Assembly: GCA_016178625.1 (NCBI GenBank)
Contig: JACOSX010000092.1
Span: 1-53,141, forward strand
Length of the DNA: 53,141 bases
Source: Ignavibacteria bacterium
Lineage (GTDB): Bacteria > Bacteroidota > Ignavibacteria > UBA10030 > SZUA-254
Direction of reading: 5' to 3'
The position numbers were made by a program, and so were the translations under genes. The notes under the pieces are model-generated. The model was given only the letters and a program-made list of their open reading frames with translations. It ran no database searches and had not been told where the DNA came from. Positions 46,785 to 53,141 of this stretch are shown here, piece after piece (within the stretch, counting starts at the first letter, position 1; each line of letters opens with the position of its first letter).

Positions 46785-48179
46785 ATGATCGTAATGAAAT
46801 TTGGTGGCACGTCGGTTGAGGATGCCACTGCAATTCGAAGAGTGATTGATATTGTGCGTCGTGAACGCTACCGCCGACCCCTTGTCGTCGTTTCGGCGTG
46901 CGCCGGAGTGACCAATAGTCTCATCAAGATTGCCCATGCTGTTCGCGATGGCGACCAACGACTTTCTCTGGAAGTGTTAGAGACGCTTCGTAGTCGTCAC
47001 TGCCAAACAGCGAGTGATCTTCTTGCCGGATCGGGACGCGACCGTGTTGTCAACCTGTTGGAAGGGATGTTCCAGGAGGTCAGGAATCTGGTTCGCGGAG
47101 TACAACTGCTCGGTGAGCTTACGAATCGGTCGCTCGACACGTTTTCAAGCTATGGTGAGCGGCTATCTTCTCTTATCATCCACGCTGCAATGGTGGAGCA
47201 AAATCTACCTTCACAATTGGTTGATGCGCGGGAAGTCATGGTAACGGACAGAAGTTATTCTGCTGCACAACCGATCATTGGAAAGATTGCGGAACGAGCC
47301 ACAAAGGTGTTTGCCCCGGTTATCAATGCTGAAATCATTCCCGTAACGCAAGGGTTCATTGGTGCAGTGGATGATGGGTCAACGACGACAATCGGCAGAG
47401 GCGGCTCTGACTTGAGCGCGGCAATCTTCGGATCGGTTCTCGGAGCGGAAGAAATTCAAATCTGGACTGATGTCGACGGAATGATGTCTGCTGATCCTCA
47501 CATCATCCCTGAGGCGAAGCTGATCAATATTATGAGCTTCGATGAGGCGTCTGAGCTTGCATACTTCGGCGCGAAAGTACTCCATCCAAGAACGATTTTG
47601 CCCGCCATCGAAAAGAAAATTCCGGTGCGAGTGCTGAACTCTCGACGACCCAAACTCAATGGAACGCTTATCGTTCACACTCTTGCTGAATCAGCTTCAC
47701 CCAACTTAAAGGGTGAGGTTATCAAATCCATCGCTTTCAAGAAGGGAATTACAGTTATCAATATCAGTTCGTCACGGATGTTGATGGCGCACGGCTTTCT
47801 GGCGAAGCTATTTTCGATTTTTGCAGATCATGAGAAGAGTGTTGACGTTGTTGCCACGTCTGAAGTCAGCGTTTCTCTAACCATCGATAATGAAGAGAAT
47901 CTCTCCGATATCATTCGGGACATGGAGAAGATCGGCGAGACACGCGTGCAGCAGGGCAAAGCTATTGTGTGTGTGGTTGGTGAAGGAATGAAGCACACTC
48001 CCGGTATCGGTGCCAGAATATTTAGCGCGCTGGGGAAAGCTCACGTCAATATCGAAATGGTATCGGAAGGTGCTTCGGAGATCAACCTCACGCTTGTCAT
48101 CGATGAACAGGTTGTGCATAATGCCGTGAAAGCATTGCATGATGAGTTTTTTAATTCTAACCAAACCCACCAAGATTGA
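46785..48179 (+). CDS. lysC: Aspartate kinase
   Basis: This 464-aa enzyme performs the first step of the aspartate pathway, phosphorylating L-aspartate with ATP. The N-terminus IVMKFGGTSVEDATA is the kinase signature. TTTIGRGGSDLSAAIFG and IWTDVDGMMSADP form the nucleotide and aspartate site. Two C-terminal ACT domains (~310-460: KGITVINISSSRMLM, GIGARIFSALGKAHVNIEMV) are expected to bind lysine or threonine for feedback control. ATG 46785 is preferred: the longer frame adds residues not seen in the family. First of three aspartate-pathway genes in order lysC-lysA-asd. Confidence 0.95.
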   Translation: MIVMKFGGTSVEDATAIRRVIDIVRRERYRRPLVVVSACAGVTNSLIKIAHAVRDGDQRLSLEVLETLRSRHCQTASDLLAGSGRDRVVNLLEGMFQEVRNLVRGVQLLGELTNRSLDTFSSYGERLSSLIIHAAMVEQNLPSQLVDAREVMVTDRSYSAAQPIIGKIAERATKVFAPVINAEIIPVTQGFIGAVDDGSTTTIGRGGSDLSAAIFGSVLGAEEIQIWTDVDGMMSADPHIIPEAKLINIMSFDEASELAYFGAKVLHPRTILPAIEKKIPVRVLNSRRPKLNGTLIVHTLAESASPNLKGEVIKSIAFKKGITVINISSSRMLMAHGFLAKLFSIFADHEKSVDVVATSEVSVSLTIDNEENLSDIIRDMEKIGETRVQQGKAIVCVVGEGMKHTPGIGARIFSALGKAHVNIEMVSEGASEINLTLVIDEQVVHNAVKALHDEFFNSNQTHQD

Positions 48180-48188
48180 ACTGGTCAA

Positions 48189-49460
48189 TTGTCTTTGGAA
48201 CAGTATAGATTCATACAGAATGAGTTGAAGTGCGAAGGTGTGAACCTTCGAGATATTGCCGCAAGCTGTGGAACGCCGGCGTATGTGTACAGCAAGCAAT
48301 CGGTCATTGACCACTGCCGCTGGATTGAGAACGTTTTCGAAGGAATAGATCACCTCTCGTGTTACGCCGTCAAAGCAAACTCTAACAAGGATATCCTCCG
48401 GCTCCTTGCTCATCAGGGCATCGGAGCGGATGTTGGCTCTATGGGAGAGATGCATCGTGCCCTGGAAGCTGGATTTTCATCAGAAAAGATTACGTTTAGT
48501 GGAGTCGGCAAGCGCGATGACGAAATCGAGTTCGCTCTTCGGAACAACATCATGTCGTTGAATGTTGAGTCTGAAGAGGAGATCACAGTGATCGGCGAGA
48601 TCGCTCGAGGGTTAAAAACAAGGGCGCGCATCCTCTTACGGGTCAACTTTGATATTGCCTCCGAAACACATCCGTACATTACAACCGGCACGAGGAAGAA
48701 TAAATTTGGTGTCAGCCAGGCGTTGGCGAAAGATATTCTTCTTCGAGCTGTTCGGCAGCCTTACATTGATATCCTTGGCATTCACAGTCATATCGGTTCG
48801 CAGATTACACAACCATCGACGTTTGTTGCGGCAGCACAGGCAATCGTTCAACTCGTGCATGAGCTCCGATCAGCGGCGATTCCCATCAGCCAGGTGAATT
48901 TTGGAGGTGGATTCGGTGTACAATACCGCGATTACGTCAGGCATTCGTTGTTACCTGTTGAGCCTGAGAATTCTGAAGCCAACGTGACAACGGTGAATCT
49001 TCTGAGTGCTGTTCTCCCAACCCTCCGGCAAGCAAACTGTAAGCTATTGATCCAGCCGGGGCGATCAATCGTTGCTCATGCTGGAATTTTATTGACAAAA
49101 GTGTTATATAGAAAGAAAGGTGAAGGAAAGACGTTCATTATTGTCGATGCTGGAATGAACGATCTGATCCGACCAAGTTTATATCAGTCGTACCACCAGG
49201 TCGTCCCGTTGTTTCTTCGAAACGTACCTCACGAGATGGTCGATGTCGTCGGACCGCTCTGTGAGACCGGAGATTTCTTTGCGCTGGATCGATCGATGCC
49301 AAAAGTCGAGCGCGGAGATTATCTCGCCGTGATGTGTGCGGGCGCCTACGGATACGTTTTATCATCGAACTACAATGGAAGACCTCGTCCTGCAGAGGTT
49401 ATGGTGGATGGCAATCAGTTTCAGATTATAACTGAACGAGAATCGATCCAAGAATTATGA
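48189..49460 (+). CDS. lysA: Diaminopimelate decarboxylase
   Basis: This 423-aa PLP enzyme converts meso-diaminopimelate to L-lysine. PLP Lys K62 lies in CYAVKANSNKDILR. GADVGSMGEMHRAL, HSHIGSQI, VNFGGGFGVQY and IQPGRSIVAHAG build the barrel active site. VGPLCETGDFFALDR, with Cys from the partner subunit, and GAYGYVLSSNYNGRPRPAEV close the protein. The start is TTG 48189, 9 bases after the lysC stop; the N-terminal residues before the first conserved strand are poorly fixed. It sits between lysC and asd. Confidence 0.94.
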   Translation: MSLEQYRFIQNELKCEGVNLRDIAASCGTPAYVYSKQSVIDHCRWIENVFEGIDHLSCYAVKANSNKDILRLLAHQGIGADVGSMGEMHRALEAGFSSEKITFSGVGKRDDEIEFALRNNIMSLNVESEEEITVIGEIARGLKTRARILLRVNFDIASETHPYITTGTRKNKFGVSQALAKDILLRAVRQPYIDILGIHSHIGSQITQPSTFVAAAQAIVQLVHELRSAAIPISQVNFGGGFGVQYRDYVRHSLLPVEPENSEANVTTVNLLSAVLPTLRQANCKLLIQPGRSIVAHAGILLTKVLYRKKGEGKTFIIVDAGMNDLIRPSLYQSYHQVVPLFLRNVPHEMVDVVGPLCETGDFFALDRSMPKVERGDYLAVMCAGAYGYVLSSNYNGRPRPAEVMVDGNQFQIITERESIQEL

Positions 49461-49467
49461 TGAGGAC

Positions 49468-50472
49468 ATGAAGTTGACGAAGCAATTTAATGTTGCTGTT
49501 GTCGGTGCAACGGGACTTGTCGGTCGAAAAATGCTCCAGGTGCTCGAGGAGCGAAAATTTCCCGTAGGTGATCTCCGCTTGCTTGCCTCTGCAAGGTCTG
49601 TCGGAAAGAAACTGCGCTTCAACGGTCGAGACTATTGCGTTGAAGAACTGACGCCGCAGAGTTTTGGAGGCATCCAGATAGCGTTGTTTTCTGCAGGAGC
49701 CTCCATCAGCAAAGAGTATGGACCGATTGCAGCTAAAGCAGGCGCTCTCGTTATCGATAACAGCAGCGCCTTCCGAATGGATGACGATGTTCCACTTGTT
49801 GTCCCTGAAGTCAATCCACATGATATTTTCAAACACAAAGGAATCATCGCAAACCCTAACTGCTCGACGATCCAGATGGTGGTCGCGTTGAAGCCCCTGC
49901 ACGACAGGTGGAAGATCAAGCGAATTGTTGTCTCGACCTACCAGTCTGTCACAGGTGCAGGCAAACCTGCGGTCAGCCAACTCGAGGCAGAGCTTGCAAA
50001 CGAAACAAATCCTGCCCGGAAATTTCCACACCAGATTGCCCACAATGTGTTACCCCAGGTGGATATCTTTTTTGACGATGGCTATTCAAAGGAAGAATGG
50101 AAGATGGTCAACGAGACAAAGAAGATCTTGGGGGATGCGTCGGTACAAGTGACCGCAACATGTGTTCGCGTTCCTGTCGTGGGTGGACACAGCGAAGCTG
50201 TCAACCTCGAATTTGAAAAGCCTTATGTGCTTGACGAGATTTTTAATGTACTCCGCAACGCGCCGGGAGTTTGTCTTCAAGACGATATCAAACAGAACGT
50301 CTATCCGATGCCCATCTGGTCGCATGATAAAGATGAAGTGTTTGTCGGTCGCATCCGCCGCGACGAGACGATACCGAACGGCTTGAACCTGTGGATTGTC
50401 TCCGACAACCTGCGCAAGGGAGCCGCAACCAATGCTGTTCAAATCGCTGAAACGTGGATACGAGATCAATGA
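49468..50472 (+). CDS. asd: Aspartate-semialdehyde dehydrogenase
   Basis: This 334-aa NADP-dependent enzyme makes aspartate semialdehyde for lysine/diaminopimelate and threonine/methionine. The N-terminal NADP fold is VAVVGATGLVGRKML. The catalytic Cys is C132 in ANPNCSTIQM; the second half has SVTGAGKPAVSQLEAE and RVPVVGGHSEAVN with the catalytic His. Length and motif order are standard. It starts 7 bases after lysA. With lysC and lysA it forms a three-gene block that gives the shared first two steps and the last lysine step. Confidence 0.96.
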   Translation: MKLTKQFNVAVVGATGLVGRKMLQVLEERKFPVGDLRLLASARSVGKKLRFNGRDYCVEELTPQSFGGIQIALFSAGASISKEYGPIAAKAGALVIDNSSAFRMDDDVPLVVPEVNPHDIFKHKGIIANPNCSTIQMVVALKPLHDRWKIKRIVVSTYQSVTGAGKPAVSQLEAELANETNPARKFPHQIAHNVLPQVDIFFDDGYSKEEWKMVNETKKILGDASVQVTATCVRVPVVGGHSEAVNLEFEKPYVLDEIFNVLRNAPGVCLQDDIKQNVYPMPIWSHDKDEVFVGRIRRDETIPNGLNLWIVSDNLRKGAATNAVQIAETWIRDQ

Positions 50473-50525
50473 AAAATTCAAAATCATTAAGTGCAGTTCA
50501 TAACATTAATCACTAAGGAGCTCTT

Positions 50526-51007
50526 ATGAAATACCTGCTTGTTCTTTTGTTTATGTTTGCTTTGCCGATGTTGGCGGGCGATCTGTCCAGCCTTGAGATC
50601 GGCAAGGATGTTCCTTCCTTCACGCTCAAGAAGAGAGGATGGAGAAACTGTACGAAACATTCAGCAAGAAAGGTGTCGCCGTCGTCGGAATCAATGCGAA
50701 CAAAGCCGAAGACGTGACAATGATCGCCGCACATTGCAAAGAACATGGGTTCAAATTTCCGGTCTTGAAGGATCGGGAAAATAAAATTGCCGACCTGTAT
50801 GGCGCGCTTGTCACACCGGAGACATTTGTCATTAATCCTGCCGGCAAGTTGGTGTATCATGGACGCATCGACGATAGCCGCAATATCAAGAAAGTCACGT
50901 CCAACGATCTCACCGATGCTCTTGAGAAGCTGCTTTCCGGTAAAGCGTTAACACAGGCGGAGGCGCGGGCGTTCGGCTGCTCGATCAAGCGAATGTCGGG
51001 TGACTGA
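50526..51007 (+). pseudogene. Redoxin (AhpC/TSA-type) gene with internal deletion removing the active site
   Basis: ATG 50526 (AAGGAG upstream) opens a signal peptide and the N-terminal strand of a redoxin (LLVLLFMFALPMLAGDLSS, IGKDVPSFTLKK). The frame then turns into unrelated sequence and stops at 50717. From 50639 a second frame carries the rest of the same protein (MEKLYETFSKKGVAVVGINA, EDVTMIAAHCKEHGFKFP, YGALVTPETFVINPAGKLVY, HGRIDDSRN). In intact relatives about 35 residues join FTLK to MEKLYE and include the CxxC/CPxS redox site. Those residues are missing and the frame shifts. An internal start at 50639, with GAGAGG ahead of it, could still make a fragment lacking the cysteine centre. 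Deletion or assembly error. Confidence 0.8.
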
Positions 51008-51548
51008 GATTCGGTTCGGCAGGCTGGTGCCCCTTGTCCTCGTGTTGAGCTGGGCACTGGCCTGCACTGGCGCTTCTGCGCAATCATCTCGTACAGACTC
51101 AGTTGAGGTTATTCCGATCGATCATCGGCAGCTTCTGGACATCATCAAGCACGATTCCGGAAACGTTGTGCTGGTGAACGCTTGGGCGACGTGGTGCAAG
51201 CCATGCAAGGAGGAGATGCCTGCGCTTTTGAAACTAAAGAGGGACTTTGAGAAAAAAGGACTGAGACTCATTCTCCTCTCTGCTGATGATATCGACGTGC
51301 TTGATACGTCCGTGCGTCCGATGCTAAAGCAGTTCGGAGTTACGTTTCCCACGTACATCATGGCTGATTCCAGCGAAGAAGTCTTTCTCACATCCATGAA
51401 TCCCAAGTGGACCGGTGCGTTTGCGCTGCCAACGTCGTTCATCTTCGATCGAAAGGGAAAGCTTGCCGAGACGATGGTGGGAGGGAAGAAGTACGAAACA
51501 TTCAAAAACATCCTGGAGAAAACGATGAGGTGGGGGGTCGGTCCGTAA
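51000..51548 (+). CDS. TlpA-like thioredoxin-fold protein
   Basis: This 182-aa protein has an N-terminal signal or anchor (LVPLVLVLSWALACTGASAQ). A thioredoxin fold follows, with redox centre WCKPC in LVNAWATWCKPCKEEMPAL, then LRLILLSADD, VTFPTYIMAD, and a cis-Pro region LPTSFIFDRKGKL. Such proteins reduce disulfides in the periplasm, for example for cytochrome c maturation or oxidative repair. Start GTG 51000 overlaps the end of the broken redoxin frame by 8 bases, implying they were a coupled pair before the deletion. Its own active site is intact. Confidence 0.88.
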   Translation: MTEIRFGRLVPLVLVLSWALACTGASAQSSRTDSVEVIPIDHRQLLDIIKHDSGNVVLVNAWATWCKPCKEEMPALLKLKRDFEKKGLRLILLSADDIDVLDTSVRPMLKQFGVTFPTYIMADSSEEVFLTSMNPKWTGAFALPTSFIFDRKGKLAETMVGGKKYETFKNILEKTMRWGVGP

Positions 51549-51685
51549 CGACCGACGTTAACAGAACTGATTGTCCTGACGAAGAGGTTGGCGGTGTGAG
51601 GCCACTTGTGAATATTGAAAGTGATGGCATTTTTGCTTAGATTAGACCGCCAATTTGTGACAAGCTTTCTCATTCTATTACCCTC

Positions 51686-52741
51686 ATGATAGGAATTGAT
51701 CTCTTCGCGGGCGCGGGGGGGATGTCTCTTGGCGCGTCCATGGCTGGCATAGACGTCAGGATCGCCGTCGAGATGGATCCGTACGCGGCAATGACGTACG
51801 TTCACAACCATAAAGGTGTTCGGTTGTACAACGGCGACATCCGCAATTTCCGGAAGATTGAACTCCATTCTGGACGTGAACCAACGGTTGTCTTCGGAGG
51901 CCCTCCATGCCAGGGATTTTCGACATCGAATCAACGAACACGGAGCGCTGAGAATGAAAACAATTGGTTGTTCAAGGAATACGTTCGTGTTGTGCGGATG
52001 TACTCGCCTGACTGGGTGGTGTTCGAGAATGTGAAGGGGATACTTGAGACTGAAGATGGGATGTTTGTGGACCGGATCATCAAGCAGCTTGAACATTTGG
52101 GCTATAAGCTAACGCACAGCGTGTTGAACGCAATGGATTTTGGTGTGCCTCAGAATCGTTCTCGGTTCTTTATTGTGGGATCAAGGCATGGAGTTCGCGT
52201 GAGCTTACATCAAAAGAGAAAGAAAGCAGTACCAATCACAATTAGAGAGGCCTTCATTGATCTCCCCGAATTGGCAAATGGCTGGAACCAGGACCTGATG
52301 TCATACGCAAGCAAGCCAAAGTCCTCTTACGCGAAGGAAATGAGACAGGGTCTCGTTCACTCTCACAACCACTTAGTTACTCGAAACACACCAGTCATTG
52401 TCGAGCGGTACAAACACGTTCCGCAGGGGGGGAATTGGGAAGATATTCCGAGTCGTCTTATGAGAAACTATTCAGATCGAACTAGGTGCCACACAGGAAT
52501 CTACTACAGACTAGAACCAGACAGGCCTTCTGTGGTCGTAGGAAACTATCGGAAGAACATGCTTATTCACCCGGAGGAAGACCGAGGTCTTTCCGTCCGT
52601 GAGGCGGCGCGCCTACAGTCTTTCCCCGATTCTTTTCAGTTTAAAGGGTCAATAGGGTTTCAACAACAACAAGTCGGCAATGCTGTTCCACCATTGTTGG
52701 CAAAAGCAGTGTTCTCAAAAATTATTGAATTAACTTTTTAA
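51686..52741 (+). CDS. C5 cytosine-specific DNA methyltransferase
   Basis: This 351-aa DNA methyltransferase adds a methyl group to cytosine C5. The ordered motifs are present: I IGIDLFAGAGGMSLG (AdoMet binding), IV GGPPCQGFS with catalytic C75, VI VVFENVKG, VIII GVPQNRSRFF, IX/X region LSVREAARLQSFPD and VGNAVPPLLAKA. The target-recognition region lies between VIII and IX (~185-290); the site is not readable. Relatives are restriction-modification partners or solitary enzymes. Directly downstream is an IS-interrupted HD-like gene, and no restriction endonuclease is visible. Confidence 0.94.
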   Translation: MIGIDLFAGAGGMSLGASMAGIDVRIAVEMDPYAAMTYVHNHKGVRLYNGDIRNFRKIELHSGREPTVVFGGPPCQGFSTSNQRTRSAENENNWLFKEYVRVVRMYSPDWVVFENVKGILETEDGMFVDRIIKQLEHLGYKLTHSVLNAMDFGVPQNRSRFFIVGSRHGVRVSLHQKRKKAVPITIREAFIDLPELANGWNQDLMSYASKPKSSYAKEMRQGLVHSHNHLVTRNTPVIVERYKHVPQGGNWEDIPSRLMRNYSDRTRCHTGIYYRLEPDRPSVVVGNYRKNMLIHPEEDRGLSVREAARLQSFPDSFQFKGSIGFQQQQVGNAVPPLLAKAVFSKIIELTF

Positions 52742-52744
52742 AAT

Positions 52745-53050
52745 ATGGCTTGGAATAAGCAAAAAATTGAAACCAAACTACATGAAAAACTCAAATTAGA
52801 TTTTGAGGAGTCTCCTGCTGAAGCAGATAAATATTTTGGCTACTATACTTCTGCAAGAGATATTTTGATTGCTGAAAATATTTTCAATGATATTAAAGTA
52901 ATTCAGAAAGGACTGTCTGACCACGGTGAGAATCACATCATGGATGTATTGTCAAATGCTCATAAATTATTAGGCAATAAGATTGATGAGTTAGATGCAA
53001 TTTGGAGTGACCCCATTAAACCGGACAGGCAGTTAGGCTGCTCTGTGTGA
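52745..53050 (+). pseudogene. HD-domain-like gene truncated by an IS insertion
   Basis: ATG 52745 starts 4 bases after the methyltransferase stop. The first ~86 residues are helical (KQKIETKLHEKLKLDFEESP, KYFGYYTSARDILIAENIF) and lead into GLSDHGENHIMDVLSNAHKL. An H-x-x-H pattern in a helix like this is typical of the start of HD-type hydrolase domains. From about 53003 the reading runs into the IS end and stops at 53048-53050 with 15 IS-derived residues, so the rest of the gene is separated or lost. The base composition is AT-rich compared with neighbours. Linkage to the methyltransferase suggests a modification or defence partner, unproven. Confidence 0.7.
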
Positions 53051-53141
53051 ATGAAATTTATCTTCGAACTCAACCGGTGAGCAGTAGCCCAGCGATGAGT
53101 GAAGACGTTTTTTGTTGTAGATTGTTTCAATGAACTGTCCG
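53003..53141. mobile_element. IS3-family insertion sequence, one end (runs off the window)
   Basis: The likely terminal repeat starts at 53003 (TGGAGTGACCCC then ATTAAACCGGACAG), followed by the C-terminus of an IS3-type transposase on the minus strand. The other end and any target-site duplication are outside the window, so the precise boundary is inferred from the terminal pattern. Confidence 0.85.
53033..53141 (-). CDS. IS3-family transposase OrfB, C-terminal fragment (partial)
   Basis: The minus-strand frame reads in from the right edge and ends at TAA (53033-53035). Visible residues include FIETIYNKKRLHSSLGYCSP and VEFEDKFHSHRAA, the end of the DDE integrase core seen in IS3-family OrfB. 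The catalytic DDE residues lie mostly outside the window. It overlaps the truncated HD gene's stop. Confidence 0.85.
   Translation of the reverse strand, partial: GQFIETIYNKKRLHSSLGYCSPVEFEDKFHSHRAA

Noticed and set aside
51122-52096. A 324-codon minus-strand open frame across the TlpA and methyltransferase genes
   Set aside because: It crosses two well-supported plus-strand genes and shows no family signature.
53133-53141. CTGTCCG at the window end read as the second terminal repeat of the IS
   Set aside because: It lies inside the transposase coding frame (Gly-Gln-Phe codons); only a chance partial match to the terminal repeat.

Overview
The window reads like a mid-GC genome of the Bacteroidota/Chlorobiota/Ignavibacteriota lineage, most likely an Ignavibacteria-like bacterium. 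Six secreted proteins end in type IX secretion (T9SS) sorting domains of the NYPNPFNP type. There is a MerR protein of the kind common in this group, a 7TM-HD phosphodiesterase, and promoter-like motifs of the Bacteroidota form (TTG-N20-TAnnTTTG). The lineage is inferred from gene families; no rRNA is present.

Layout. 1-3,033: end of succinate dehydrogenase subunit B, a hypothetical protein, a DUF421 membrane protein and a response regulator whose phosphoacceptor Asp is replaced by Glu. 3,127-7,084 (minus): a small c-type cytochrome, two paralogous Ig-like lipoproteins flanking an outer-membrane barrel with an N-terminal heme motif, and a T9SS-exported GH5 mannanase-like enzyme. 7,197-10,544 (minus): a giant FnIII/carboxypeptidase-regulatory-like T9SS protein. 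10,551-10,931: a gene-free gap with two adjacent palindromes inside an imperfect inverted repeat. 10,932-17,443: a histidine kinase, small unknown proteins, an ArnT/PMT-like glycosyltransferase with TPRs, a HAD hydrolase and acpS. 17,615-23,130: an AT-richer secreted trio (amidase-like cysteine hydrolase, beta-propeller, 1,193-residue T9SS propeller). 23,267-25,305: MerR regulator, tRNA-Pro(GGG), and a T9SS protein made of ten 29-residue repeats. 25,538-34,105: hybrid histidine kinase, rodZ-like, ligA, GT9-like, STAS, sodium:solute symporter and a secreted propeller. 34,206-37,386 (minus): LamG lipoprotein, aldo/keto reductase and a His-tailed membrane protein.

37,622-44,985: pgpH-like, xerD-like, two T9SS proteins and a cysteine-desulfurase-like PLP enzyme. 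Here the last 62 bases of the xerD region and the first bases of the PLP-enzyme gene recur between the two T9SS genes. The two T9SS genes share their sorting domains but have unrelated cargo. This is the most informative rearrangement in the window.

45,061-50,472: site-2-protease family protein, DUF1611 protein, and lysC-lysA-asd, which supply the aspartate-to-diaminopimelate/lysine pathway. 50,526-51,548: a redoxin gene that has lost its active-site segment, followed by an intact TlpA-like thioredoxin. 51,686-53,141: a C5 cytosine methyltransferase followed by an HD-like gene interrupted by an IS3-family element that runs off the window.

I did not find a clearly new defence or mobile system. 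The best candidates for something undescribed are the T9SS cargo-swap duplication, the heme-barrel/lipoprotein cluster, the paired palindromes and the interrupted methyltransferase/HD module.
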